Assembly: GCA_038203635.1 (NCBI GenBank)
Contig: JBBRDT010000013.1
Location: 1-46,949 of the forward strand
Direction of reading: 5' to 3'
DNA from: DASRIA01 sp038203635
GTDB lineage: Bacteria > Actinomycetota > Thermoleophilia > Solirubrobacterales > JBBDJG01
Length of the DNA: 46,949 nucleotides
Part shown: piece by piece, positions 7,756 to 16,275 of the stretch
Numbering within the stretch: position 1 is the stretch's first letter
Layout of the letters: each line of letters begins with the position of its first letter
The notes under the pieces: generated by a model
Told to the model about the DNA's origin: nothing
Seen by the model: only the letters and a program-made list of their open reading frames with translations
Database searches by the model: none
Position numbers and translations under genes: made by a program

Positions 7756-8471
7756 GATCCAGCCGGCATGAGGTCCGAGTCAGGCACCTCGCGCACCTGG
7801 CGGGCGGGCACGCCCATCATCACGGCCCGCGGCGGGACGTCGCGGGTGACCACCGCTCCGGCGGCGATGAACGCCTCCTCGCCGACCTCGATGCCCGGCG
7901 TCAGGATCACGCCGCCCCCGACACGTGCGCCTCGCCGCACGGTCGGCCCGCGCAGCGGCTCGCCCGGCGGGCGGCGGCCCATCGCATCGTCGTTGGTCGT
8001 GACGACTCCCGGCCCGAGGAACGCGCGGGCTTCGATCACGGCTCCCGCCGCGAGATAGCAGTTCGACTGGATGCGCGCGCCGGCGCCGATCTCCACGTCG
8101 TTGTCCACGCCGCATCCGCGGCCGATCACGGCGCCCTCGCCCACCGTCACGCGCTCCCGGACCTGGGTCTGATCGCCGACGATCGCACCGGCGCCCAGGC
8201 GCGCGCCGGCGTAGACGATCGCCCCCGCGCAAACCACGGCGCCGGCGCCGACCTCGAGCGGCTCGAGCGGGTCACGTGAAGCAGTCGACAGCGCCCCCAG
8301 GCGGGGGCGTTTCCCGAGCACGGCGCCGTCCTGGATCTCGCAACCGTCACCGATTGCCGTGCCGCTGTGCACGACGACCCAGGCGCCGAGCTCGAGGTCT
8401 TCGCCCAGCGACACGTCGTGGCCGAGCATCAGGCCCGGAGCGAGGTCCGAGGGATGGACGCAGAGCTTCAC
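7752..8471 (-). CDS. Left-handed beta-helix acetyltransferase (WbpD/WlbB-like)
   Basis: About 239 residues built of hexapeptide repeats (for example DGCEIQDGAVLGKRP and GAVVCAGAIVYAGARLGAGA), the fold of trimeric acyl-CoA N-acetyltransferases. The C-terminal part GAVVTRDVPPRAVMMGVPAR is the usual ending of sugar N-acetyltransferases. WbpD/WlbB enzymes acetylate the 3-amino group of a UDP-2,3-diamino-hexuronate, which fits the neighbouring dehydrogenases and epimerase. The start is the GTG at 8471, which overlaps the stop of the upstream gene as GTGA; longer readings run back through that gene. The exact substrate cannot be read from sequence. Confidence 0.85.
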   Translation of the reverse strand: MKLCVHPSDLAPGLMLGHDVSLGEDLELGAWVVVHSGTAIGDGCEIQDGAVLGKRPRLGALSTASRDPLEPLEVGAGAVVCAGAIVYAGARLGAGAIVGDQTQVRERVTVGEGAVIGRGCGVDNDVEIGAGARIQSNCYLAAGAVIEARAFLGPGVVTTNDDAMGRRPPGEPLRGPTVRRGARVGGGVILTPGIEVGEEAFIAAGAVVTRDVPPRAVMMGVPARQVREVPDSDLMPAGS

Positions 8472-9502
8472 GCGACCGGGCGGCCGGCCGCCTGCAGCCT
8501 CTGTGGGGCACCGCCCGCTTCGAGGGAGCGCTGGAGCGCCTCCAGGACCCGCACCGCCCGCAGGCCCGAAACGGCACCCGATCGCGGCTCGCTCCCCGCG
8601 CGCACGCATTCGACGAAATGCGCGCATTCGATCCGCAACGGCTCCTGATTGGAGATCTGCGGGCTCGTGATGTCGCCCGAGCGGGTGATCCACTCCCCGT
8701 AGCCCCGGAAGTCCCGGTCGAAGCCCTTGTCGTAGATGGTGACCTTCTGCTCGAGCGCCATGTCGTCGAACGTGGCCATCCGCTTGTCCCCGACCACGGT
8801 GAAGCGGCGCTCCTTGTGCGGGTCGAGCCACGAGAGGTGCATGTGGGCGACGCGTCCGGAGGGAAAGCGCAGGTAGCAGAACACGACGTCCTCGACGCCC
8901 TCCCGCATGAACGACCTGCCGTGCGCGACGGCTTCGTCGGGCTCCTCGCCGTCGAACAGATGGAGGAGCACGGAGATGTCGTGGGCCCCGAGGCTCCAGA
9001 GGGCATTCTCCTGTTCACGGATGAGGCCGAGGTTGAGCCGGTTCGAGTACACGTAACGCACGTCCCCCAGCTCGCCCGCGTCGAGGATCTCCTTGAGCTT
9101 CGCCACACCGGGGTGGTACTCGAGCAGGTGTCCCACCATCAGGACGCGCCCGCTGGCGGAAGCCTCCTCCGCGACTGCCGCAGCCTCCTGCGCCGACTGT
9201 GCGAGCGGCTTCTCCACGAAGCAGTGCTTGCCGGCCCGCAGCACCTCGATCGCCAGGCGCGCATGCGAAGGGACGTCGGTCGCCACCACCACCGCGTCCA
9301 GGTCCGGGTCCGACAGCAGCTCGCCGAGGTCGGTCGTGACGCTCACGCCGGCAGGCGCCTTCTGCGCGTTCTCGGGTAGCGCGTCGCAGCACCAGCGCAA
9401 CTCACAGCCGTCGAGGGTCGCGAAGTTGCGGGCGAGGTTCGGCCCCCAGTAGCCGAGGCCCACGACGCCGACGGTGACGGCTCGGTCAGTCAACTCAGTC
9501 AT
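8468..9502 (-). CDS. Gfo/Idh/MocA-family sugar dehydrogenase (WbpB/WlbA-like)
   Basis: 344-residue NAD(P)-dependent oxidoreductase. The N-terminal Rossmann fold has VGVVGLGYWGPNLARNF; the family's catalytic-lysine motif is CFVEKPLAQS at about residue 96; the alpha/beta substrate domain follows with WSLGAHDISVLLHLF, including the His/Asp pair. In WbpB/WlbA systems this enzyme oxidises C3 of UDP-N-acetyl-glucosaminuronate. Its neighbours, a UDP-sugar 6-dehydrogenase two bases upstream and a hexapeptide acetyltransferase overlapping downstream, match that pathway. Without a structure or assay the substrate remains an inference. Confidence 0.87.
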   Translation of the reverse strand: MTELTDRAVTVGVVGLGYWGPNLARNFATLDGCELRWCCDALPENAQKAPAGVSVTTDLGELLSDPDLDAVVVATDVPSHARLAIEVLRAGKHCFVEKPLAQSAQEAAAVAEEASASGRVLMVGHLLEYHPGVAKLKEILDAGELGDVRYVYSNRLNLGLIREQENALWSLGAHDISVLLHLFDGEEPDEAVAHGRSFMREGVEDVVFCYLRFPSGRVAHMHLSWLDPHKERRFTVVGDKRMATFDDMALEQKVTIYDKGFDRDFRGYGEWITRSGDITSPQISNQEPLRIECAHFVECVRAGSEPRSGAVSGLRAVRVLEALQRSLEAGGAPQRLQAAGRPVA

Positions 9503-9504
9503 CT

Positions 9505-10779
9505 CTAAAGGCGGACCAGGTTCGCCGACTGGATCTCTCGTGTCACGCCGCGGAAGTCAAGCACCAGCGGCGACTCGGCCACGACGCTGCGGTAGTCGAT
9601 CTCCTTGTGGGCGGTGACGATCACGACCAGGTCCGCGCCCTCGAGCACCTCGTCCAGCGGCGTGGACGACAGGTGCGCCTCGGGGAGGTGCGGGACGTGG
9701 GGGTCGTGGTAGGCCAGCTCCGCCCCGCTCTGCGCGAGCAGCTTCAGGATCTTGAGTGCCGGGGACTGGCGCAGGTCGGCGACGCCAGGCTTGTACGCCA
9801 CACCCAGCAGGACGATGCGCGACCCGTGCACCGCCTTGCCCTGCGAGTTCAGCGTGCGCTCGATCTTGTCCACGCAGAAGTACGGCATGTTCTGGTTGAT
9901 CTTCCCGGCCAGCTCGATGAATTCCGTGTAGAAGTCGTACTCGCGCGCCTTCCAGGCGAGGTAGAACGGGTCGACCGGCAGGCAGTGCCCGCCCATGCCC
10001 GGCCCGGGCTCGAAGCGCATGAAGCCGAACGGCTTCGTCGCGGCGGCGTCGACGACTTCCCAGATGTCGATCCCCATCCGGTCGCACAGCACCGCCAGCT
10101 CGTTGACGAGCGCGATGTTGACCGAGCGGAAGATGTTCTCGAGCAGCTTCGACAGCTCCGCCGCCTCCGGGCTGGAAACGACGAGCACCTCGTCGCATAC
10201 ACGCTCGTACAGCTCGCGCGCGGCCTGCGCGCAGGCGTCCGTCACCCCTCCAATCACCTTCACGGTGTTGCGCAACGTGTAATCGGAGCGGCCAGGGTCG
10301 ACGCGTTCCGGAGAGAACGCCACGTTGAAGTCGCGTCCCGCGGCAAGGCCGGACTCTTCGAGCATTGGGACCAGGCGCTCGCGGGTCGTCCCCGGATAGG
10401 TCGTCGACTCGAGCACCACGAGCTGGCCCTTGCGGAGCACCCGCGAGAGGGAGGTGCCGGCGCCGATCAGGGGACGCAGGTCCGGCTGGCGGTTGTCGTC
10501 GAGCGGAGTGGGGACGCAGATGGCGATCGCATCGGCAGCCGCCAGGTCGTCGTAGTTCGTGGTCGCCGTCAGCAGGCCAGCTGACACTGCTTGCGCGAGC
10601 TCGTCCTGCGCAACGTCCTCGACATAGCTCTCACCGGCCCGGATCGCCTCGACCCGGCGCGAGTCGGAGTCCAGGCCCACCACGCGGCTGCCGGCCTGCG
10701 CGAATGCAAGCGCCAGGGGCAGGCCCACGTAGCCAAGCCCCACCACCCCGACACAGTGGGTTTCTGCTGCGCGTTCCAC
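9505..10779 (-). CDS. UDP-N-acetyl-hexosamine 6-dehydrogenase (WecC/WbpA family)
   Basis: Oxidises the C6 hydroxymethyl of UDP-GlcNAc or UDP-ManNAc to the uronate with two NAD. The GTG at 10779 gives a 424-residue protein beginning with the Rossmann motif VGVVGLGYVGLPLALAFAQAG. Further family marks are ICVPTPLD, ESTTYPGTT, FSPERVDPG, the substrate-domain lysine in AELSKLLEN, and the catalytic Cys in GGHCLPVDPFYL at about residue 265. The C-terminal NAD domain has GVAYKPGVADLRQSP. It lies 11 bases after wecB and two before the Gfo/Idh gene. WecC (ManNAc) and WbpA (GlcNAc) types cannot be told apart by eye. Confidence 0.92.
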   Translation of the reverse strand: MERAAETHCVGVVGLGYVGLPLALAFAQAGSRVVGLDSDSRRVEAIRAGESYVEDVAQDELAQAVSAGLLTATTNYDDLAAADAIAICVPTPLDDNRQPDLRPLIGAGTSLSRVLRKGQLVVLESTTYPGTTRERLVPMLEESGLAAGRDFNVAFSPERVDPGRSDYTLRNTVKVIGGVTDACAQAARELYERVCDEVLVVSSPEAAELSKLLENIFRSVNIALVNELAVLCDRMGIDIWEVVDAAATKPFGFMRFEPGPGMGGHCLPVDPFYLAWKAREYDFYTEFIELAGKINQNMPYFCVDKIERTLNSQGKAVHGSRIVLLGVAYKPGVADLRQSPALKILKLLAQSGAELAYHDPHVPHLPEAHLSSTPLDEVLEGADLVVIVTAHKEIDYRSVVAESPLVLDFRGVTREIQSANLVRL

Positions 10780-10790
10780 TCGGGCTGAGT

Positions 10791-11876
10791 CTAGTGGGGC
10801 CGCTCCCCGGCCCAGCGACCGATCGCCTCCACCACGGCCTCCCCCGCGCGGCCGCCGCCGTAGAGGTCCGGGTGCTGCGCCGGGTGCTCGAGATCCGCGA
10901 GGGCCGCGAGGACGCGCTCCCGGTCCAGCCCGGCAAGCCGGTTCCAGCCCAGGTCCACCGTCTCGGTCCACTCGGTCGTCTCGCGGAGCGTGATGCACGG
11001 GACCTCGAGCAGATACGCCTCCTTCTGCACACCGCCCGAGTCCGTCAGCACCGCCCGCGCATGGCGCAGCAGCTGCAGGAAGTCCAGGTATCCGAGCGGG
11101 GGCAGCAGCGACAGGCCCTCCGCCCGCTCGAGCTGCGAGAGGACGCCCGCGCCCTCGAGCCGCGCGCGCGTGCGCGGGTGCACCGGGAACAGAGCGCGAA
11201 TCGGAAGCGCGAGCAGCACCTCGACGAGCCGTGCCAGCGCCGCGGGATCGTCGACGTTGCCGGCCCGGTGTGCCGTCACGAGCAGGTACTCGCCGTCCAC
11301 CACCCCGAACCGCTCGAGGGCGTCGGATTCGCGCGCGGCGATCGGCGCGGTCAGGAGGGTGACGTCCGCCATCACGTCGCCCACCAGCTCGACTCCCTCC
11401 TCCACGCCTTCGCGCGCGAGGTTCTCGACCGCCGTCTGCGTCGAGCACAGCCGCAGCGCGCTGAGGTGGTCTGTGAGCACTCGGTTGCGCTCCTCGAGCA
11501 TCGACTCGTCCCACGACCGCATTCCGGACTCCACGTGCGCCAGCGGGTGCTCCAGCCGCGCGCACGAGAGCGCGCCCGCGAGCGTCGTGTTCGTGTCGCC
11601 GTACACGAGCACGAGATCCGGCCGCACCTCGTCGAGCACGGGCTCGAGCGCACGCATCATGCCGGTCACCTGTTCACCGGCGCTGCCCGAGCCGATGCCG
11701 AGCTGGCGATCGGGCGCCGGCAGTCCCAGCTCGCGGAAGAACACCGCCGACAACTCGTCGTCGTAGTGCTGTCCCGAATGCACGAGCACCTCGTCGTGGC
11801 GCTCGCGCAGGTGGGCCGAGACAGCCGCCGCCTTCACGAATTGCGGGCGGTTTCCAACTAGCGTCAGTACGCGCAT
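10791..11876 (-). CDS. wecB: UDP-N-acetylglucosamine 2-epimerase (non-hydrolysing)
   Basis: Interconverts UDP-GlcNAc and UDP-ManNAc, or the C2 epimers of related diaminouronates as WbpI does. The ATG at 11876 gives 361 residues beginning MRVLTLVGNRPQFVKAAAV. Conserved segments include HSGQHYDDELS, LVYGDTNTTLAGAL, HVESGMRS, VTAHRAGNVDD, LTDSGGVQKEA and TLRETTEWTET, which together form the UDP and active sites with the acidic and His residues in place. It is the first gene of a leftward five-gene operon; the divergent small ORF and MMPL gene share its upstream region. If the operon makes a 2,3-diacetamido uronate, this would be the WbpI-like step. Confidence 0.93.
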   Translation of the reverse strand: MRVLTLVGNRPQFVKAAAVSAHLRERHDEVLVHSGQHYDDELSAVFFRELGLPAPDRQLGIGSGSAGEQVTGMMRALEPVLDEVRPDLVLVYGDTNTTLAGALSCARLEHPLAHVESGMRSWDESMLEERNRVLTDHLSALRLCSTQTAVENLAREGVEEGVELVGDVMADVTLLTAPIAARESDALERFGVVDGEYLLVTAHRAGNVDDPAALARLVEVLLALPIRALFPVHPRTRARLEGAGVLSQLERAEGLSLLPPLGYLDFLQLLRHARAVLTDSGGVQKEAYLLEVPCITLRETTEWTETVDLGWNRLAGLDRERVLAALADLEHPAQHPDLYGGGRAGEAVVEAIGRWAGERPH

Positions 11877-11918
11877 TCCATGTAGGATGGCCAAAGTACG
11901 AGGGCAGAGGGGTGCAGG

Positions 11919-12008
11919 ATGAGGGAGATGGCTGAGGGGACCGTGAAGACGAGCATCAACCTTGCTCGCCACATCTTCAGGTACCTGACCTACCACATGT
12001 CACGCTAG
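11919..12008 (+). CDS. Possible 29-residue small protein upstream of the MMPL gene
   Basis: A 30-codon frame with a strong ribosome site (GAGGGG, six bases before the ATG) in the 212-base gap between wecB and the MMPL gene. It starts MREMAEGTVKTSINLARHI and ends in a Tyr/His/Arg-rich tail. The second half reads as a basic, amphipathic helix. No family is recognised. It ends 80 bases before the MMPL start, with a small hairpin in between, so it could be a real small protein, a leader peptide or chance. The ribosome site and the coding-like amino-acid mix are the only support. Confidence 0.42.
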   Translation: MREMAEGTVKTSINLARHIFRYLTYHMSR

Positions 12009-12024
12009 AGGGTCGTGCATCGCC

Positions 12025-12041
12025 AACCGGGAGGGCCGGTT
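12025..12041. other. Small stem-loop in the MMPL leader
   Basis: AACCGG, five-base loop GAGGG, CCGGTT. It lies between the small ORF and the MMPL start. No T-run follows, so it is not a standard terminator. A -10-like TATAAA occurs at 12054-12059, followed by a clear GAGGGG ribosome site five bases before the MMPL ATG. Confidence 0.35.
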
Positions 12042-12088
12042 CACGGCGCCCGGTATAAAGAAGGCGGATGACGGTCCGAGGGGTCTAG

Positions 12089-15000
12089 ATGAGGCTTATC
12101 GCCCGCTTCGCGATACGCCGACCGGTGCCTATCCTGATCTTCTGGATGGGCGCTTTTGTTGTTGCGCTCTTTCTGGCCGGTAACGCGCGCGACAACCTGC
12201 ACGAGACGCAGCTGCAGATCCCCGGGACCGAGTCCGACCGCGCCGCAAAGCTGAGCGAGCGGCAGTTCGGAGGCACGATCAGCATGGCGATCCTGCTGAA
12301 GGCCCCGGCCTCGCAGGAACGTGCGCTCGAGCGGGAGGCCCGGGTGCTCGTGCGCCGGCTCGAGCGGATTCCCGACGTCGCCGTGCTGAGCCCGTTCGCG
12401 ATCGGGGGCGACCCGCGGCTCGCCGAGCCGGCCGGTCAGGCACTGCTGACGCTGCAGGTGAACAAGCCGGCGGAGGAGGTCTCCGACGACACTATCCCCG
12501 CGGTCCAGCGCGAGCTCGACAAGGTGCGCCCGCCGGTCGAGAGCGACGTGTCGGGCCGCGCACCGCTCGTGCGCGCGATCAACGAGGCGTCGCTGGACTC
12601 GCTCGACCAGGGCGAGAAGATCGCCTTTCCGATCCTGATCGTGCTGTTGCTGCTGGTCTTCCGCTCCCCGATCGCAGCGTTGGTGCCGCTCGCGTGCGGG
12701 CTGCTGGTGACCCGCATCGGCATGGCGATCATGGGTGGGCTGAACTCGACCCTGCAGCTCGACGCACTCGCGCTCAACATGCTCACGATGATCGGGCTGG
12801 CGCTCGGGGTCGACTACTCGCTCTTGATCGTCTCCCGATTCCGGGAGGAGCTGGCCGCCGGGCGCAGCGTGGCCGAAGCCGTCGAGGAGTCGGTGATGAG
12901 GGCCGGCCGCACGGTCGTGTTCGCCGGGACGGCGCTCGCCGTGGGGATGCTCGGCGCGTACTTCATTGCGCCGGGATCGCTGCTCGAGTCGGCCACCCTG
13001 GGCGTGGTCGTGGCCTGCGTGCTGGCGGTCGTGACCGCCCTGTTCGCGATCCCGGCCGGCCTCGCGGTGCTCGGCACGCGCGTGGACCAGTGGCAGCTGT
13101 GGTCGGCCCGCCGGGAGAACCCGTGGGTGCGGTTGTCGGAGCGCGTATCGCGTAAGCCCATGGTCGCGGTGCTGCTCACGACGTTTCCGCTGCTGCTGCT
13201 GTCCGCGCCCGCGCTGGCGCTCGACACCGGCCCGCCCAGCGTCCAGAACCTACCGCCGGACGACGCGTCGCGACAGAGCTTTGAGGCATTCCAGCGAGAC
13301 CGCGGCGCCGGGTGGGCCACCCCGTTCGAGGTCGACTTCCAGACCTCGGGGCCCATCACGACAGAGGCGCGGCTGCGGCGCCTGAAGCAGTTCCAGCAGC
13401 AGGTCGCGCGTCAGCCCGGCATCGACGCGGTGCTCGGCCCGGCCTCGCTGCTCGAACGTACCGAGGTGCTGCGCAGCCTCACCCGTCAGCTCGCCTCGGG
13501 AGGGCGACAGCTGAACCGCCTCGAGGGCGGCCTCGATCGCCTCCTGGTCGCAGCCGGCCGCCTCAGCCGCGGGCTCAACCAGGGTGCTGCGGGCGCGAAC
13601 GCCCTCAACAGCGGCCTCGGACGGGCGGCGGCCGGGTCCGGCGAGATCGCGCGCGGCACGGGCAACGCGGTACCGCAGACGCAGCGCCTCGCCGACGGCG
13701 TCGCACAGACGAAGGCCGGATCGAAGCGCCTGAAGAGGGCGGCCCGCCGCGCGAGCGCAGGCTCGCGGGAGCTGGATGACGCGATCGACGAGCTGGTGAG
13801 CGTGATCAAGAAGCAGAACGACCGCGCAGAGTCGAAGCTGATCGATCCGGTCAACACCACGCAGTCGGCGGTCCAGTCGGCGCTGCGCAACCTCGGCAGC
13901 GTTGGCCCGGCCGCTGCCGCCGATCCGGCCGTGCAACGAGCCCGGGCCGACGTTCAGCGCGCACTTGCGGCCCTGGGACCGCTGAAGACCAGCATCGACG
14001 GCTACGCCACCGAGTTCGAGGCCAACTCGGTCGCCGCTCGCGAGATCACCCGGGGCCTGAACCGCCTCGTCGCCGGCCTCGCCCGCATCGCCGGCGGCAC
14101 GGGCGACCTCGACGCCGGCCTCGCGCAGACCGCCGCGGGCGCCTCACAGCTCGCGGGTGCGGCGGGCGAGCTGAACATCGGCACGACCGCGCTCAACAAC
14201 GGGCTGGCGCAGCTGCGGGCGGGCTCCGGCGAGCTCGCGTCCGGCATCGGCGCCGCCGCGAACGGCAGCGAGCGCATCGGTCGGGGCATCAACCGGCTGC
14301 TCGACGCCGTGGTGGCCGTGCGCCGGGCCAGCGACGCGCAGACGCGCTCGCTGCGGCGGCAGGGCACCGACGTGAACAAGGCGGCCAGGTCCGGCTACTT
14401 CGTCCTGGCCGGCATCGAGGGCGCGCAGCCGCAGTCACAGGCCAACGCGTCGTTTGCGATCAACACCTCGCGTGGCGGGAACACCGCGCGCGTGATCGTC
14501 GTGCCGGAGAAGGGTGCCTTCGACAAGGACACGGCGGCGTTGCGCCCGAAGCTCGAGACGCTGGCCCGCGATGCGGCCAAGGACATGGGCGCTTCGGAGG
14601 TCGTCGGCGGCCCCGCCGTGCTGCTCGACGACTTCGACCAGTCGACGTCCGCGCGCTTCCCCCTCCTGGTGATCGTGCTCGTGCTGGTGACGTTCGTGGT
14701 GCTGCTGGTGCTCTTCCGCGCGCCCGTGCTGGCCCTGGTGGCGGTGCTGCTGAACCTCGTGACCGTCGGGGCGGCGGTCGGGGTGCTGATCCTTCTCTTC
14801 CAGACCGATCCCCCACCGCTCGGCGGTCCGGGCTACCTCGACGCGATCGCGCTGAGCGGCATCTTCGCGATCGTCTTCGGGCTGTCGATCGACTACGAGG
14901 TTTTTCTACTGAGCCGCCTGGTGGAGGGACGCGCGCTGACGGGAACCACCGAGGGCGCGATCCGCTACGGCCTCGAGAAGACCGCCACGATCATCACCGG

Positions 15001-15217
15001 CGCGGCCGCCGTGATGACGTTCGTGTTCCTGGCGTTCGCCGTGTCGCCCGTCGCCAACACCCGCCAGTTCGGGATCGGGCTCACGGTTGCGGTGGTCCTG
15101 GACGCGACGGTCGTACGCCTGATCCTGCTGCCGGCGCTGATCAGGCTCTTCGGCGAGCGCACGTGGCACGTGCCGGAACGCCTCGACCGCGTGCTACCGC
15201 GCGTCTGGACCCACTAG
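12089..15217 (+). CDS. MMPL-family RND transporter
   Basis: 1042-residue exporter of the MMPL group, proton-driven pumps that in actinobacteria move lipids and glycolipids across the inner membrane. It has the expected two-fold layout: an N-terminal helix, a periplasmic loop, a five- to six-helix bundle with GLALGVDYSLLIVSRFREEL (about residues 235-255), then a second loop and bundle with FGLSIDYEVFLLSRLVEG (about 930-950). The GxxxDY motifs carry the proton-relay residues. The second loop is very long (about residues 400-870) and includes Gly/Ala/Leu-rich repeats of the pattern GLxxLxxGxxxLxxGxxxLxxG, as in YhgE/Pip-type proteins, likely an extended helical hairpin. Whether it exports a product linked to the divergent sugar operon is unknown. 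Confidence 0.93.
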   Translation: MRLIARFAIRRPVPILIFWMGAFVVALFLAGNARDNLHETQLQIPGTESDRAAKLSERQFGGTISMAILLKAPASQERALEREARVLVRRLERIPDVAVLSPFAIGGDPRLAEPAGQALLTLQVNKPAEEVSDDTIPAVQRELDKVRPPVESDVSGRAPLVRAINEASLDSLDQGEKIAFPILIVLLLLVFRSPIAALVPLACGLLVTRIGMAIMGGLNSTLQLDALALNMLTMIGLALGVDYSLLIVSRFREELAAGRSVAEAVEESVMRAGRTVVFAGTALAVGMLGAYFIAPGSLLESATLGVVVACVLAVVTALFAIPAGLAVLGTRVDQWQLWSARRENPWVRLSERVSRKPMVAVLLTTFPLLLLSAPALALDTGPPSVQNLPPDDASRQSFEAFQRDRGAGWATPFEVDFQTSGPITTEARLRRLKQFQQQVARQPGIDAVLGPASLLERTEVLRSLTRQLASGGRQLNRLEGGLDRLLVAAGRLSRGLNQGAAGANALNSGLGRAAAGSGEIARGTGNAVPQTQRLADGVAQTKAGSKRLKRAARRASAGSRELDDAIDELVSVIKKQNDRAESKLIDPVNTTQSAVQSALRNLGSVGPAAAADPAVQRARADVQRALAALGPLKTSIDGYATEFEANSVAAREITRGLNRLVAGLARIAGGTGDLDAGLAQTAAGASQLAGAAGELNIGTTALNNGLAQLRAGSGELASGIGAAANGSERIGRGINRLLDAVVAVRRASDAQTRSLRRQGTDVNKAARSGYFVLAGIEGAQPQSQANASFAINTSRGGNTARVIVVPEKGAFDKDTAALRPKLETLARDAAKDMGASEVVGGPAVLLDDFDQSTSARFPLLVIVLVLVTFVVLLVLFRAPVLALVAVLLNLVTVGAAVGVLILLFQTDPPPLGGPGYLDAIALSGIFAIVFGLSIDYEVFLLSRLVEGRALTGTTEGAIRYGLEKTATIITGAAAVMTFVFLAFAVSPVANTRQFGIGLTVAVVLDATVVRLILLPALIRLFGERTWHVPERLDRVLPRVWTH

Positions 15218-15223
15218 AAAAAA

Positions 15224-15249
15224 CCGCCAGTCTGTAAGCAGACTGGCGG
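15224..15249 (-). terminator. Rho-independent terminator
   Basis: A perfect 11-bp stem, CCGCCAGTCTG pairing with CAGACTGGCGG, with a four-base loop. On the minus strand it is followed by TTTTTT, so it terminates the leftward secreted-protein gene whose stop is at 15263. It lies only 6 bases past the MMPL stop and may also block converging transcripts. Stem-loops of the same design recur at 26078 and 30323. Confidence 0.88.
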
Positions 15250-15262
15250 GTTGGCGCGGGTC

Positions 15263-16180
15263 CTAGCGCTTCTTGAAGTCAGGGCAGGGAATGTCGGACC
15301 GCTTCAGCTGGTCGGGCGCCGTGTCGTACCCGTAGAACGCCTCGAAGCTCAGCTTGCCGCTGGGCGGGCACGGAGGCTGCGTGAACCAGAAGGTGCGCTT
15401 CGTCGTGGTCTTGTGCTTGACGCACCTGCCCTTCCGCTTCCTCGTGCACTTCCTCGTCTTCTTCGTGTAGGTCAGGCCCGTGGTGGTGACCTTCACCTCC
15501 GCGACCGAGATCCGGATGCCGTTGATCGGCCCGGTCGGCAGCACGAGCTTGTAGTCGAAGAGCCCGTCCGGCGTCTTGTCGCTGAACAGGTTCACCGCCA
15601 CGACCGGCACGGTCTCGCGCACAGTGGGGTTCTCCTGCACGACCGGGACACGCTCGTCCGGGATGCCCACGATGTCGAACGAGGCGACCGCTCCCGGCGC
15701 CGGCTTGGCCCAGAACATCATCAGGTCGGCGGGGATGGGCCGCTCCTCGAAGGGACGTGCATCGACCAGCACCCGTCCCGTTCCGATACGCGCGAAGCGG
15801 CATGTCTTGATCAGGTCCTTGTCGTTCTTGGGAATCGTCTTCCTGCCCTTCAGCAGGTTGTTCATGAAGGGCGTGAACCGGCCGCTCCCCTTATCCATGC
15901 GGACCCTGTCGACCAGCTTCTTGGTCTGGCAGTAGAAGCGCTTGTTGCGGAACACCTTGGGCACCGTCGCGCCGGCCGGTAGGCGCAGGTAGTTCTCCTT
16001 CAGCTCGTCGGGGATGCCGCCGCTGGGCTCGTAGCTGCGCGAGTTGAAAACGACCGTGTAGCCGCCCCAGCTCCTGATGTCCTTGACCTGGAAGCTGAAC
16101 TCCTGCACCACCACGCCCTGGGCGATGGCGGCCGTGACAAGGATGGCCAGCGTGGCGACTGCAGCGACAAGTCTCTTCAT
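15263..16180 (-). CDS. Secreted protein of unknown function
   Basis: About 305 residues starting MKRLVAAVATLAILVTAAIA, a clear Sec-type signal peptide with an AIA/QG-type cleavage region. The mature part has no domain I recognise. It contains repeated beta-like segments, the phrase GTGRVLVDARPFEERPIPADL, and near the C-terminus a very basic Lys/Arg/Thr cluster (about residues 245-270) with KKTRKCTRKRKGRCVKH, including two Cys that could pair. A longer start at 16210 would add ten residues before the signal peptide; the ATG at 16180 is preferred. It is monocistronic with its own terminator. It is probably exported by Sec and kept outside the membrane. Confidence 0.8.
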   Translation of the reverse strand: MKRLVAAVATLAILVTAAIAQGVVVQEFSFQVKDIRSWGGYTVVFNSRSYEPSGGIPDELKENYLRLPAGATVPKVFRNKRFYCQTKKLVDRVRMDKGSGRFTPFMNNLLKGRKTIPKNDKDLIKTCRFARIGTGRVLVDARPFEERPIPADLMMFWAKPAPGAVASFDIVGIPDERVPVVQENPTVRETVPVVAVNLFSDKTPDGLFDYKLVLPTGPINGIRISVAEVKVTTTGLTYTKKTRKCTRKRKGRCVKHKTTTKRTFWFTQPPCPPSGKLSFEAFYGYDTAPDQLKRSDIPCPDFKKR

Positions 16181-16201
16181 ACGGTGATGGAACCCCCTGG
16201 T

Positions 16202-16220
16202 AGGCGCCAATGTTGCGCCT
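16202..16220. other. Inverted repeat in the leader of the secreted-protein gene
   Basis: AGGCGC, seven-base loop, GCGCCT, located 22-40 bases upstream of the start at 16180. It could be an operator or an mRNA stem near the ribosome site. A -10-like TAGGAT (minus strand) lies a few bases further upstream at about 16228-16233. Confidence 0.3.
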
Positions 16221-16275
16221 TCGCGGCAATCCTAGAGGAAGCCCTGCAACCGGGTGCCGTTTGGCAGGCGGGGGA

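Noticed and set aside
8269..8283. GGTCACGTGAAGC as a possible parS site near parAB
   Set aside because: Shares only the CACGTGAA core with the 16-base parS consensus and lies in the coding region of the acetyltransferase.
10365..11861. 498-codon plus-strand open frame
   Set aside because: Mirror frame of wecB and the 6-dehydrogenase; low-complexity Arg/Pro-rich product with no family features.
13500..14330. Repetitive GC pattern in the MMPL gene as a DNA repeat array
   Set aside because: The periodicity is in the protein (Gly/Ala/Leu helical repeats); base-level repeats are inexact and in frame.
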